Shown here piece after piece: positions 1 to 12,278 of a DNA stretch of 64,000 nucleotides. The notes under the pieces are model-generated. The model saw nothing but the letters and a program-made list of their open reading frames with translations, ran no database searches and was not told the DNA's origin. This DNA comes from Piromyces finnis (taxonomy: Eukaryota > Neocallimastigomycota > Neocallimastigomycetes > Neocallimastigales > Neocallimastigaceae). The position numbers and the translations under genes are program-made. The stretch is taken from the NCBI GenBank assembly GCA_002104945.1, contig MCFH01000052.1, positions 1-64,000 of the forward strand, in the 5' to 3' direction. How positions within the stretch are numbered: position 1 is the first letter of the stretch; every line of letters begins with the position of its first letter.

Positions 1-645
1 AAAAAATTTAGAAAAGGTTAAGATATGACCTTAACCCTTAATAATTTTTATAATAAATAACTCTAACCCTTATCGTCAAAATTGGATAAGGAAAAACATG
101 CGTATCTCCTCAACGAATGGCGATTTTGGATAATTGTATTTTCGGTAATTATACGTTCGTTAGAAAGCCGCGCTCGAGAACTACAACATATGTTGTAGTT
201 CTCAATACGAGCATGTTATCTCTGTTGGTTCGTGAGATATTAAGGTTTAAAGATAATTATGAACAAATGATTAATGAAAATTCAGAGAATGGTCACCCCT
301 GATATATTAATCATAAATCATTCTGTAAAACTAAATTATCTTTTCCTATTAATTAAAGAGAATTAAATTAAATTACATTATAATAATTCTCCGGAAGATA
401 ATAACTTTATTTTACAACAACTATTTCAATAAGACAAATTATAATCTTTGAATTAAAAGATTAATAACTATTATGATATTCGATGAATTATATTATTATT
501 AATATAATTAATATTATTAATAATATAAACAATACTTAAATTTAATAATCATGAATAAGCTTTAAGTTTAGTTTTAATATTATAAAATATATTATAAATA
601 TAATCATGTATTGAAAAGTTATTTTATTATTAAATGTAAAATTAC
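1..645 (+). repeat. K-family LTR fragment, left edge cut by window
   Basis: This stretch matches, at high similarity by eye, the inner part of the complete K solo LTR at 36028-37057, for example the run around 10-40 and the block near 230-300 ending in ggtcacccctgat. The match stops near 645, where H-family sequence begins. No coding potential is seen; the short open frame at 117-302 lies wholly inside the repeat. Confidence 0.75.
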
Positions 646-792
646 AGATATTATTTTAAACTTTAATAAATATAAAATCTTAATAGTTATAATTAATAAA
701 TATCTCTTAAAATATTATTTAATTATGTTTTATAATAAAACATTTCTAATTAAATAAATAATCATGAATCCACTAATATTCATGACACTTGT
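646..792 (-). repeat. H-family LTR fragment
   Basis: Reverse complement of the start of the H LTR at 43997-44599, including the catgaatccactaatattcatgaca end. It is joined directly to K sequence on both sides, so this part is a mosaic of insertions. Confidence 0.55.
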
Positions 793-948
793 AAAAGTTT
801 TACTAAACTTATAATTTAATATTAAAATATTAAAAGTTTTACTAAACTTATAATTTAATATTAAAATATTAAAAGTTTTACTAAACTTATAATTTAATAT
901 TAAAATATTAAAAGTTTTACTAAACTTATAATTTAATATTAAAATATT
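793..948. repeat. 39-bp tandem repeat, four copies, inside a K LTR end
   Basis: Four near-identical 39-bp units run head to tail, each starting aaaagttttactaaac. The unit is the 3' terminal part of the K LTR read in reverse. The other K copies (2217 and 36028) have only one unit, so it has expanded locally. Confidence 0.85.
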
Positions 949-1190
949 AAATTAAATGAAAGATTAAAAGATAACTAGGTTAGAAAAAATGTTTTATTAA
1001 AATAATCTTGATTGTTTTATAAATGAATATTTAAATTATATATTGCGGTTAAAATAATTTCTTTATTTTATTTAAATAATATATTAATAAAATATAATAA
1101 TAAGATTATTTAATAGTAAAGTATTAATGTAATAAGTAATAATCTTTACAAAGAATTAAATTTATAAAATATTCTAAACTATTTATACTA
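793..1190 (-). repeat. K-family LTR fragment, reverse orientation
   Basis: After the four 39-bp units, this matches the reverse complement of about 36780-37057 (aactaggttagaaaaaatg and following). It is truncated near 1190, where H sequence resumes. Confidence 0.65.
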
Positions 1191-1802
1191 TCTCTTGTTC
1201 ATTTGATTATGAAGGAAATTAAAATTAAATTATAAAATAATCATTCCTTTTACAAATGATTTATAATATGACTTTATAATTATTAAATATACCACGAGTT
1301 TTTGAAAAGTCATATATAAGTAATTGGTTCGACCCCGCAGATGTCAGTGCCTGTGGATTTTCCCACTGGGTTTGCCATGGGTTGGGTTATGATATTCAGG
1401 TAAGTATAAATGAACTTTCTAATTTACTACTATGATAATTAACACTCGTCTAGCCGGCCTGAGAGGGTCTAGTGTACATGGTAACATTCCAAATTAGAAC
1501 TTAATAAGTGGTGACTTAGGCTATCCAAAAACACATAATATTCCTTAATCAATTTAAGTGTAAACATTTAGGGGGCGGTTGACACGTGATCAAATTGACT
1601 ATAAGAGGCTTAGCATTGTAGTTGTGAAATATCGTACAACGACATGCATCTAATGTACATGGATTAAGTGAGCGTCGAAGCTGAAAGAAACAGTATGACA
1701 GACCAGGAGGGTCACAACCACCTAGCAATAGGAATGAGCCAACGTTTCTCTAAGAACCACCATTGGAGCTAACTCTGATCGATGGGAGAAATGCACTCGG
1801 AA

Positions 1803-1894
<92 letters not shown>

Positions 1895-2210
1895 TAAGTA
1901 ATATATAATTAATTTATAGAATAGTAATTAATATAAACAATTAATCATGTATTAAATTTAAAATGTATTCCTTAAAATATAGATAGTATAAGTACTCAAG
2001 AAATTTCCTATTATTAGGAATTTCGAGAGTTCATTAATTTAAATATTTACTCTAATAAAATAATAAATAAATAAAAATCTTTCTTTAAATAAGAATTTTA
2101 TTAATAAATATAGTTAATTAATAAAATAATATTTATTTATTTAATTATTTATTTAACAATTTAGGGTAAAATAGTACGTTCCGACCCAACAGAAAGTGAA
2201 AAACTTAACA
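1191..2210 (+). repeat. H-family LTR fragment split by a retroposon
   Basis: Positions 1191-1324 and 1891-2210 align continuously with 44160-44599, and 1325-1890 is a later insertion. The right end reads ...aaaacttaaca, matching the ...aaacctaaca end of the H copy at 44599. Confidence 0.7.
1325..1890 (+). mobile_element. Poly(A)-tailed retroposon (SINE or truncated LINE)
   Basis: This is a body of about 480 bp, clearly richer in G and C than its surroundings, followed by about 84 A residues with one T. It is flanked by a 12-bp direct repeat, TATATAAGTAAT, at 1313-1324 and 1891-1902. The uninterrupted target is present in the H LTR at 44270-44300, which confirms insertion. Poly(A) plus a long target duplication is the mark of target-primed reverse transcription. 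The 5' end, TGGTTCGACCCCGC, resembles a tRNA T-arm (B box), so a tRNA-derived SINE truncated on its 5' side is possible. A 5'-truncated LINE 3' end is equally possible. No long reading frame is present. An internal CAG/GTAAGT junction near 1400 looks like a splice donor but may be chance. Confidence 0.8.
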
Positions 2211-2216
2211 GTTAGA

Positions 2217-3296
2217 TGTAAAAGTTTTACTAAGCTTATAATTTAATATTAAAATATTAAATTAAATAAAAAGATTAAAAATAACTAGGTTAAAAAAATA
2301 ATTTATTAAAATAATCTTAATTTGTTTAAAACGATTAATCAAAGGTTTTAGTATTAAATAATTTCTTTATTAATAATATGTTGATAAATTTGTAAAATAA
2401 GATTATTTATTCATAATACTTAAAGTATTAATTTTAATATTATTGGTAGTAATAATAATATTAGTATTAATAATAGTAGTAAAAATAATAATCCTTATAA
2501 AGGATTTAAATTTATAAAATATTATAAAACTATTATACTATTTGTAAAATTACATTTAATAATGAAATCACTTTTCAACACATGATTATATTTATAATAT
2601 ATTTTATAATACTAAAATTCAAACTTAAGTCTTATTCATGATTATTAAATTTAAGTATTATTTATATTATTAATAATATTAATTATATTAATAATAATAT
2701 AATTCATCGAATATCATTATAATAGTTATTAATCTTTTAATTCAAAGATTATAATTTGTCTTATTGAAATAATTGTTATAAAATAAAGTTATTATCTTCC
2801 AGAGAATTATTATAATAAATTTAATTTGCTTTAATCAATGGGAAAAGATATTTTAGTTTTACAGAATGATTTATGATTGATACATCAGGGATGTCCATTC
2901 CTGAATTTTCATTTAGTCATTTGTACATAATTATCTTTAAACCATAATATCTCGTGAACCAGCAGAGATATCATGCCCATATTAACATATGTTGTAGTTA
3001 TCGAGCGTGGCTTTCTAACATATGTACAATTACCCAAACAAAATTATCCATAATCGTAATTTGTTGTTGAGTTATGGTTGTTTTTCGTTATAAATTATGA
3101 CCTTAAGGGTTAAAGGTGTTTATAATAATTTCTGAAAGGGTTAATGTCTTATTACTTGATTTTTTAATATTTCTGATGTTCTTCAGTATTGTTTTGTATA
3201 TTTTTTTTAAAATTGAATTAATTTTTCGTTATATTAAAAGTAATTTCACAATTTCAAGTGATCTTGAAATTGCAAATTCCACTAGTATCCGTGACA
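2217..3296 (-). repeat. K-family solo LTR
   Basis: Full-length reverse-oriented K LTR. It begins TGTAAAAG and ends TCCGTGACA, the reverse complement of the 36028-37057 copy. Near its right end is the K hairpin, CAATTTCAAG paired with CTTGAAATTG. I could not find a clean 5-bp target duplication. The open frame at 3116-3325 lies inside the LTR and is not a gene. Confidence 0.8.
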
Positions 3297-4191
3297 AGAT
3301 ATATCAAGATTCTAAGTGGATTTAAGTTTATACTTGTGAAAATAAAATACATTCCAAAATAATATTTTATATGTTCGTATTTTATAGAATTATAAATTAG
3401 TATTGTACCACATTTTTTATTCTTAGGTTATTTTTAAAAAGATTTAAGAAATTTACAATATTTATATTATGAAAATAAATATAAATAAATAAAAGAATAA
3501 TAAACTCTAATTTTATAAATAAATTTAAGTATAAGTAAATTTATTCCTGACAATAATTAAGTCTACTAGGTTAGGATAGGCTTAATTATATAGTATAAAA
3601 TAATAAGTTTTAAGATTAGGAACAATAAATATAGTTTTTAAAGAATTATTTTATTTAACTTTTTATTTACATATAAATAATAATTATTAAATTTAAGTAT
3701 TTAGTTTACTATATAAAAATGAGTATTAATAATATCACAAAGAACCTTTTAAAGTTGTTCTTTGTTCCATTTATTTATACTTTTACTTTTAATATAATAT
3801 TAATATTAATAAAGTATATAATAATAATATTTAAGTTATACATGTATAATATATAAATATAATATAAATATTAATAAAACATAATAATAATATAATATAA
3901 TTTTTCTTTAAATATCGATATTAATAAGTTGTTAAAAATAATATTAATAATTATTTAAATGAATATTATTTTACTAATTGGTTTGTTTAATATTAATTAA
4001 TTGTTACACTATTTATCTCCGGATAATAAATAGCTTTTCAATTATATTAAATAAACTATTATTAGTAAAATATTATTAAATTAATATTTTAATTAATTTA
4101 ACTAATAATTCAAAATTATGAAATTTCATGAAATGTCAAATTTCATGAATTGTGATTTTGACAAGTCTTGTTAAGTTTTGGGATTTGGTTA
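3297..4191. other. AT-rich, no gene seen
   Basis: Low-complexity AT-rich DNA. No convincing reading frame, RNA gene or bounded repeat was found. Confidence 0.5.
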
Positions 4192-5141
4192 TGCGGCCAG
4201 GTCAGAATGTTATTAATTATATAGTAAATATGTTTTTTAAGAAATTAAATTTAAATATAAAATAATACTTTAAACTTCCAAATGAAAAATTAAATATTTA
4301 TTTTTTAGAATAACTTTTTATAAAATTTTATTTATTTAGTAATAATAATATAAATGACAATATATTTAATAACTATATAATTAAGATTATAACTATAATC
4401 TTTACAAAGGACTAAAATCGAATTCAAATTATTCTATTTTATATTCTTTGTTCAGATTATTAAATTGATAAAAATAAAGTATTACATGTAATATATTAAT
4501 AATATAATAAGATTGTTTGTTTGTTTGTTTGTTTTGTCATGACATAAAATAAAATAAACATATGATTAATCATTTAAACACTTGATCCGTTAACCTATTT
4601 TATAATAGTTAGAATTATTTAATTTATAGATGTTAACTGTTACACCTAAATGGTTTAGTTCTATTTTTAGTAACAGTTACTATCATTAATTAAATTAATA
4701 TAATTAAAATTTCTATTGATATATTTTTAATTTTCGTCAAGTCATAAAAAATGTCTATGATCCATACTTGATATCATATTGATTTTAATTTACTTATTAA
4801 AATCTTCAAATGACCAGTTAGAAGGACCGCGATTGTACCAAAATATAGCTTTTTCCTTAAGCTTTCTAATAAACCTGGTTTCACAGCCGTAGCACTTACA
4901 GCCGTAGCGATCGTTTTTGGCGAGTTATGCCTTGTTTCGTATTTGTTTATTTTTGGCTAAGGGTTATAGTGTATTGATATTAAATTTTTGAAATCATAAC
5001 CTTTTCACTGAATCAAAATTTAAAAGGTGACTTTTAAAGGTGTTTTAAAATAATTATTGAAATTATTTAATTCTAATTATTATGTTTAATTAATTATAGA
5101 TATTATCTGAATTTGTTTTAAATCCAGTTAATATCTTCGCA
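4192..5141 (-). repeat. L-family LTR
   Basis: Reverse complement of the L LTR at 33072-34053, including the TTTG microsatellite near 4510, the block around 4840-4930 with its repeated agccgtag motif, and the element-sense start TGCGAAGATATTAAC at the right end. Boundaries are by comparison and approximate. Confidence 0.7.
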
Positions 5142-5149
5142 AGTCTAAT

Positions 5150-6340
5150 GTAAAGTGGGCTAGGATTGGTATGTAACTTGGTCAGAATGTTTTATATAAT
5201 ATAACTTAATTTACCAATAAAATATTAAACTTACTTATTATTAAATCTTTTCTCAGAACTTATTAAAGAATTTAAATGATACTAATTTAAAAATTAAATA
5301 GGTTTTTATATTTAAAATAAAAATTTTAATATAATTTAATTATGAAATTTGTTTATTAATTATTTATTTATTAAGATAATATTTATTAAGTTATATTATA
5401 GTTAATAATTAATAATTAATAATTTTACAAAGATTCAATTCTTTGTTTAAATACTTTTTTCTTACATATAATAAAATTACATTGATATTAATATTGATAT
5501 TAATAATAAAGATAAAAATAAAATAATTTTAAATTAAAATATTAATAATTGATATTGATATTAATAATATGAATTCATATGATAGATCTTAAGATTAATC
5601 TTTTAAATTACTTTTAAAATAAAAGTATTGTTTAACCATTTTAAATTGTAAATACTTAATATTATAAATTGAGAATAACAATTACTGATACTAATTATAT
5701 ATTCTCATGATCAATTAATTAATAATTATAATTAATGATTTTTGATCCAAAGGCTTTTTGGTTTGATTATGATTGAGGTTATTAATCAAAATTATTTGAA
5801 AAATTATTAATTAATTTTTATAATTGATTAGGTTTATAATCAAGAATATTTATTATCTAACCTTATTTAATAATAATGGAGAATTTTTAAATTGAATTAT
5901 TTATAGAAAGTTGGATGACTTGAATAATGACTTTAATTATATAAATTAATATTAATCATTTTAATATATATTATTATATATTTATTGGAACTAATTAATT
6001 CTTTAAATAGCTATATCTCAAGAACTAGTGGTCTAAATTAGCTGAAAATTTGTGTGAATATAGATCTCGACTAGTACTTTCTAATAAAATTAATTTGAAG
6101 TCTCTAGAAAATGAAATAGGACGCGAGATTCGGAAGTTATCGCTAGTTTCGTATATTGCATTTTCTTCTCAAGGGTTAATTTATTGAAAATTAAATTTTT
6201 GTGATCCTTAACCCTTTTCAATATTAAATTTTTACAAGTGATCTTTTTAATTATTTTTAAAAGTGTTTTATACTTTTTGAAATATAAATTTGATTTTTAA
6301 GTTGTTTATTTGAACATTTAATTTATTTTTTAATCGTCTT
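5150..6340 (-). repeat. Diverged L-type LTR fragment
   Basis: Starts with an aacttggtcagaatgtttta block shared with 7968 and with the L ends near 4200 and 34040. It ends with the ...aagtgttttatact region that is the L start in reverse. It is more diverged than the 4192 and 33072 copies. Confidence 0.5.
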
Positions 6341-6416
6341 CTATTCTTGACATCTAACCTCGTGTAATTAAATAATTTGTATTTAAGATTGGTTGTTAGC
6401 AAAAAAATTTTGACCA

Positions 6417-6509
6417 GCTCGTGTAGCCTAGAGGTTTAAGGCGTCGTGCTTATAAGGGTGATCCTCTTATGCAACGCGAAGATCGCGGGTTCGACCCCCG
6501 CCATGAGCA
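6417..6509 (+). tRNA. tRNA-Ile (anticodon UAU), with intron
   Basis: The acceptor stem GCTCGTG pairs with CATGAGC (one G-U), the D arm is GCC/GGC, the anticodon stem TCGTG pairs with CGCGA, the T arm is GCGGG/CCCGC with loop TTCGACC, and the discriminator is A. The anticodon is TAT at positions 34-36. A 19-nt intron follows position 37 and contains CTTAT, which can pair with the ATAAG next to the anticodon, as is usual in nuclear pre-tRNAs. The 5' half closely resembles known fungal tRNA-Ile(UAU). A second copy with the same intron and about 50 bp of shared 5' flank lies at 49916-50008. Confidence 0.95.
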
Positions 6510-7799
6510 AATAATTTTTAGTTTAACTTTATTTTTTGTTTTTATTTTATATTATTAAATTAATATTGTATATTAAAGAATAAGAATTTAATTTCTTAAT
6601 ATAGTGGATAAATATTAAGTTTCTTTTTTATTTACTAAATAAATTTAAAAAAAAATAAATAATGTTTTATATAGATATTAAAAACAAGCATGAACTCATT
6701 TTTATTTTTATTTATTAATATAATATAATATATAATATATTTAAGTAAAATAAATTTTATAAAAACAATATTTATAGCTAACTAAAAAATTAAAATAAAA
6801 AAATAAGTATTTTTAAAATTGAGCAATGTTAAAATAAAGTAAACACATTTATGTTTAACAATTTTTCTAATAAAATTTACGTTAGCCGCTTAATCCATTA
6901 TTTTAAATATTTATTTAATGATTAAGTTTTATAATGAATATTTATTAATTATTACCTTTCTTTTAATTAATTTATTTAAATGTAGAATATTTTTAAAATA
7001 CTCTATTGTACTTTTTTATTTAAATATAGTTTATAAACAAAATATTTTCTGTATAATTTTTACAGTAGAAGTAAAATATATTAAACAAATTTTTCGTTTA
7101 ACAATAGTATTGTATTAAAGTATAAATCCAAAACTGCTTTTATACAAAAGTAAAAAATTAAATAAATATCAAATTTTCATTTTATTTCTAGTTTATTAAT
7201 CTTAAAAAATTATTAACTAGATGTAACGATTATATATCTTAATATTATTTAATAATAAAAATTAATTATTAATTATTAAATAATAAAATTATTTACAAAA
7301 ATTGAAATTATTAAATTGTTTTAAAATAATGATTCAATAAATTTTTTAGCATGGTTTAAAAAATAAACTTGTCTACATTTCAATAGAAAATATATTGTAA
7401 TTAGTACCATAATATATCAAAATAAAATATAACCATGAAAAAATATAAATACATGTGAATTTTCATAAAAATTGATATAATTATTTTTTTTTAAAATAGT
7501 AATAAAATAAATAAAATTTATAAAAAGATATTTAACTATATTTTATTTTAAATCTAGTGTTCAATGTTTTATTGTTAAAATACAATTTGGTTTAGATATA
7601 TATATTTACATTAACTATATAATAATTTAGTTTAAAGTCAATAACAATTATATTGATTATATTAATTACATTTTTGAAAAATTACATATATTTATATTTT
7701 TTATTATCATTCTAATATATTATCTTATTTAACTAAATATTTATCCAACATAAAAAAAAACAAAATTAATCTAAATGTTTAATAAAATAATAAGATTAA
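6510..7799. other. AT-rich, no gene seen
   Basis: Almost pure A/T sequence downstream of the tRNA. The 66-codon open frame at 6918-7118 is low-complexity and unsupported. Confidence 0.5.
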
Positions 7800-8690
7800 A
7801 TTATATTTTTTTATAATTTTTTCGAATTTAATTTTTTTGTGATTTTAACCTTTTTGAATAAGAATGTTAAAAAGTAACCTTTAAAAGTGTTTTAAAATAA
7901 TTATAATTTATTTTAAACCCGGTTAATGACTTCACAATTTGTAAAGTTGTACTGGTTGAGTACGTAACTTGGTCAGAATGTTTCTTTAATATAACTTAAT
8001 TTAGTAATTAATATGAATTAAAATTATTAAATTAAATAATTAAATAAATAGTTTTTATTTGATTTAATTATTAAAACAATATTTTTAAGTTATATTATTA
8101 ATTTAATAATCTTATAAAGAATTTCAAAAATGATTTCAATGCTTGGTTTAATTTAATAAACATTGACATTAAAATAAAGATAAAGATAAAATAATTTCAA
8201 ATTAAAATATTAATAATCAATATTAATATGAATTCATATGTTAACATGATAAATCTTAAGATTAATCTTTTAAATATTTTTTAAATAAAATTTATCGTCT
8301 TAAACACATTAAATTGCAAACATTTAATATCATAATTTGATAATAACAATTTGATGATACTAATTATATATTTTCATGATGGATTAATAATTTTTATTAA
8401 TTGTTTTTGATCAAAAAGTTTTTTTTTTTTTTTTTTTTTTTTTTGATTTTGATTTTGATTGAAGTTATATTAATCAAAAATTATTTGAAAAATTATTAAT
8501 TTTTTTGATTGATTAATTTTATATCAAGAATATTTATTAAAATTTATAATCTAACCTTATTTAATCATAATGGAGAAATTTTACATCAAATTATTTATAG
8601 TAAATTGAATGACTTGAATAATGCTTTTAATAATATAATTTATAAAAATTGTAAGATTGCCTATGTTAAAATGAAGAAAATCAAAGAACT
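7800..8690 (-). repeat. Two abutting L-type LTR fragments
   Basis: Positions 7800-7938 match the start of L in reverse (TGTGAAGTCATTAACC in element sense). Positions 7968-8690 match the other end of a further L copy, beginning acttggtcagaatgtt. A poly-T run lies near 8420-8445. Confidence 0.5.
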
Positions 8691-8819
8691 ATGAAATAGA
8701 TGAGGCAACAAACTGTGGAATCTGAATAAAACGTCTGTATACAGCAAAGATAAATTCAAAGAAATAATGAAATTAATTAATAAATTATAGAAATCTATAA
8801 ACAACTAAAAGAAAACTCA

Positions 8820-9345
8820 ATGGAACAGAAAATAGATTTAAATCATCCATCATCATTAAAGAGAGAAGTATTTTCACTATATAATAAAGTTTATAAGGAG
8901 ATTGAATATAAACAGAATAAATTCATAAATAATGTAGAAGTTGATAATCTACTATAGCGTAACTAAAACAATAATATCAGTAAGTATAAGATATGTTTAG
9001 TAGCAAGAAAATTTTCGCAAAATTTTTTTACGGATTATGATTTAACATGATTTAACATATTTCCTGATTCTCAAATTAGCCTTAGCAACAAAAATTACAA
9101 GTGGAAACTTCAACAATTGAACATAAAATCAATTAAATGCTAAGTTGGACAAAGAAATATATACCACTATATCACTGAAACAACAAAAGATATTGGAAAC
9201 TCTGTAAAGCACTCTATGCTCTATGGGCTTAAATAATCAGGAAGACAGTGGTTCAATGCTATATCAGAATTTATCTTACAAAATGATTTTAAATAATTGA
9301 AATCAGAACTCCGCACATTCTATAAAAGCAAAATTTGATATAAAA
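8820..9345 (+). pseudogene. Ty1/copia reverse transcriptase relic
   Basis: Conceptual translation on the plus strand, with stops and frame breaks, gives copia-type RT landmarks in order: a CLVARKFSQ block near 8990 (compare LVARGFSQ), KWKLQQLNIKS near 9100, and LYGLK*SGRQWF near 9220-9250, where one codon of the usual LYGLKQ is now a stop. Integrase and gag parts are not recognisable. The relic ends at 9357, where an A-type LTR begins. A second relic with the same downstream junction lies at 49313-49510 on the other strand, so the pair was duplicated together with the LTR. Confidence 0.7.
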
Positions 9346-9357
9346 ATAATATGTGAC

Positions 9358-9647
9358 TGTAAGGGTATCTAACGCCACTACTTGATATCTTTAATGTAAC
9401 TTAAGTCAAGAATGTTATTACTTAAGTTACACAAATTATATTTCAGAAAAATGAAAAGAAAATAAGGCATTATATGTTTGTTAATAATTAAAGCTTAAAA
9501 CAAAATAAATTACTAATTTATTTTTAATATTTAACAAATAGATTAAATTCTCAATTTAATTCCTTAGTTTTAGTATTGTTTTTTAATAGAAATAGATAAA
9601 TAGTATATGATTATTAAATGATTATTATATAAATAATACATGGGCAC
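9358..9647 (+). repeat. A-type LTR, 5' part
   Basis: Begins TGTAAGGGTATCTAACG and is a diverged form of the element A LTR start at 17778. The second hairpin stem, TGTAACTTAAG with CTTAAGTTACA, is perfectly kept. Similarity runs to the acatgggcac block, after which an inverted A-type segment follows. Confidence 0.7.
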
Positions 9648-10011
9648 TGTAAAAGTTTTATTATCAAAAAACAAATTATAAAATTTTACAATAAAACAAG
9701 AACACGAAAAATAAAAAAATAAAAACAAAAACATCTTTTTTAAAATATTTTTTTTATCAAATTTATTTAGTTATTAATTAAATTATAGTTAGTGACAGTT
9801 ACATCATTTTTATTGATACATATTACATGTATTTATATTTTTTTCATATTATATTTAAATAAATTATTTTATTCAATTATGCAAATATTCAATATAGGAT
9901 AAACAAAACTAATTTAATATTAATTTAAGTAAATAATAAAATAATAAAACTACGCTAAAGCTAATTAAATACACTTTCGATTCAGTTTGAGTAAACTACA
10001 AATTGAATACA
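9648..10011 (-). repeat. A-type LTR, 3' part, inverted
   Basis: Reverse complement of the promoter-containing 3' part of A-type LTRs. In element sense it runs from TGTATTCAATTTG to CTTTTACA and includes a TATAAATA-like box near 9830. Similar copies lie at 42126, 45380, 45825 and 48022. Confidence 0.6.
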
Positions 10012-10483
10012 GTTCTGTATTTTATCTTTAAAAATGTTATTATTGTTCTATTTCCAGGTTTTAAGTATATCACTTTTAGTAATAATTATTCAATTGTTTA
10101 ATTATTAGTTTGTAAATATAATTTTGAAGGAATTTCTAAAGAACATTTGGATAAAACACTAATTTGATATACACAATTTTATTTGAGCTTATTTATTCAT
10201 TTTTATTTATTATTTTACTATTTTAATATAGTAATACACTATTTAATTAAGTTGTCTTATTTAATAATTTATTTATATTTATTTTTATTAATTAAGTCAT
10301 TTACTCAGAATTTGTTATTATTTAATAAAGAGAATATCATTTATTTAAAAGGGTTATATTTTTATAGAATTATTATTCATTTATTTTAAAGGTTATTGTT
10401 ATATATTTTTATTAAAAGTCACTATGGGTTAAGTCGTGTTTATTCAATTAGTTTTTATTATATTTTTGTGTGAGTAGCGTATC
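10012..10483 (-). repeat. F-family LTR
   Basis: Reverse complement of the F copy that begins at 34885. In element sense it begins TGATACGCTACTCA at 10483. The open frame at 10183-10389 is low-complexity and lies inside the repeat. Confidence 0.6.
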
Positions 10484-10485
10484 AT

Positions 10486-11215
10486 TTGTAATGTAATAAT
10501 AATTATTATTTATCTTAAAGAGTTTATTATAAGCGAGTATAATAAACAAAACACAGAAAAGGGTAATTATTATTAGAATTTTTATAATTAATTATTTTAT
10601 TAGTTTATCTGCTATTTATTATAATTAATGCCTATAATAATAAATTTGGATTCTTTAGTGGAATCCAAGAGTTCTATTATTTATATTTTTATCAAAATTT
10701 AAAGTTTAATGAATAATTTCTAATTTCAACAAATAATCCTTTTAGGAAAAGATTAGAAGAAAAACTTAAAAAGAAATTCGATTGATATTCTAGACATATC
10801 AATCATCGTAATATTAAGTAAAACCTAATAAAGGAAAAACCTTAATATCCAATATTTCTAATGTATTATACAAAATAAAATAAAATGTATAATTTATGAA
10901 AATTTTGTATAATAATTTTACTAATAAATAAATGGATAATTAATCTCTAAATAAATACTATTAATTAAACTAAATATACGTAAAACTAATGTATTAAATA
11001 AATTTACTATATTATTTAAATGAATGAATAAATATATTTTAAGTATTTATAATATAATTAAATATATAAATAATTAATGCACTAAATAAACTCACTATGT
11101 TATATTAATAAATAAATAAATATATATTAAATAAATTCAATGAGTTTTTATATAATGTCAAATTAAATAATATAACTAAGAATGAATATTAAGTAATTTA
11201 ATATTAATTCTTACA
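10486..11215 (-). repeat. 3' LTR of a truncated C-related element
   Basis: Related to the element C LTR: shared blocks include gagtttattata near 10520 and gaaaagattagaagaaaaac near 10750. In element sense it begins TGTAAGAATTAATA directly after the pol coding end at 11215. As in element C, the last codons of pol run into the LTR. Confidence 0.7.
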
Positions 11216-11604
11216 TTGTTCCTCTTCAAATGATTCTTTAAGTTCAGGATTCCTTTTTACACATACTTCTAATTTTGAAATATGAAATACAGGATGAAGG
11301 TGTAAGTTTTCTAGCAATTCTAGGCGGTATTTCATTTTTTCCCTCTTCTCAATGATTTTAAATGGCCCTAAATATTGTGAAGATAATTTTCTAGAAAGTT
11401 CATTGGAAAAATAGTATCCCTTTAGCCAAACCATGTCATTCATCTTAAGGTCAGGACCAGTGGTTTTTTTTGGATTACCGAATTTCTTGAAATCTTCCTT
11501 AGCTTTGACTAAATAGGTTTTTAGTCCATCAAAATGATAAGCCCAGTTCCTAGAAAGGTTTGAAGCATTATCCTTAAGGAGAACTGAAGGTGAGTCTATG
11601 ATAC
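11204..11604 (-). pseudogene. Truncated Ty3/gypsy pol, C-terminal integrase part
   Basis: An open minus-strand frame runs from about 11604 to the stop at 11204. It encodes only the end of integrase, including the GPY/F-type block (QYLGPFKIIEKREKMKYRLE) and HPVFHISKLE. It lines up with the C terminus of element C pol (13315-14703) at roughly 60-70% identity by eye. Everything upstream is missing: at 11605 the sequence turns into unrelated AT-rich DNA about 80 bp from tRNA-Gly. No chromodomain follows. This is the remnant of an older element of the C lineage. Confidence 0.8.
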
Positions 11605-11686
11605 AAAATTAATGATGATATACAAAAAAAAAAAAAAATTTCTAATATAAATTTGAAATTTTTAAAAAGTTATTTAAAAATATTCA

Positions 11687-11757
11687 TGCGTTAACCGGGA
11701 ATCGAACCCGGGCCATTTGCTTGGAAGGCAAATATTCTACCTCTATACTATTAACGC
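11687..11757 (-). tRNA. tRNA-Gly (anticodon UCC)
   Basis: The 7-bp acceptor stem GCGTTAA/TTAACGC is perfect. The anticodon stem is TTTGC/GCAAA with loop CTTCCAA (anticodon TCC), the T arm is CCGGG/CCCGG with loop TTCGATT, and the discriminator is A. No intron. Internal A and B box sequences are present. Confidence 0.93.
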
Positions 11758-11776
11758 ATTATATATTAATTGCAAG

Positions 11777-11990
11777 AAATATTTGTGGCCATAAGTTTGC
11801 CCACAAATATTTCAATTGAAACCATATATTCTGGTCACCATTTATTGGCCAAATATATGTATAACCATATATTAATGGTTATTAATTAAATAGGAAGTTT
11901 ATTTGCTTTACCCAATCAAGTGGTAAAGAAAATAAACTCATATAGTTAAATAGTATAGTCAAAACTAACGTTAAATACTTTAGCGTTAGT
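11777..11990. other. Cluster of four inverted repeats upstream of tRNA-Gly
   Basis: Four consecutive stems: AAATATTTGTGG (11777-11788) with 11801-11812; ATAACCAT (11861-11868) with 11875-11882; an imperfect 15-bp stem, 11897-11912 with 11922-11937; and ACTAACG (11964-11970) with 11984-11990. They lie on the 5' side of the minus-strand tRNA gene. Confidence 0.7.
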
Positions 11991-12273
11991 ATTAAAGTAA
12001 ATTAGTAACTATAATAATAATTAATGTAGATAATTATAATTAATAAATAAAAGATATAATTAATATAAAATTATTTAAGTAAACATTATTTCATAAAATC
12101 TTTATACGTTTGTTTGTAATTATTTTAGTGTTATAATATTTATTTTATTTCTTTTATTATTTTTTATAAAACTTTATTTAGTTATTAACTCGTATAGAGA
12201 GGTAATAACTAACTTAATTAGCTAAATATTAATAACTTATTAACTAATATTATAAAAACACCTTTTACATTAA
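11991..12273. other. AT-rich flank of element C
   Basis: No gene seen. It ends at the TTTTG target copy (12274-12278) of element C. Confidence 0.5.
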
Positions 12274-12278
12274 TTTTG

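Noticed and set aside
3116-3325. 69-codon hydrophobic frame
   Set aside because: Lies across the end of the K LTR and is not preserved in the other K copies.
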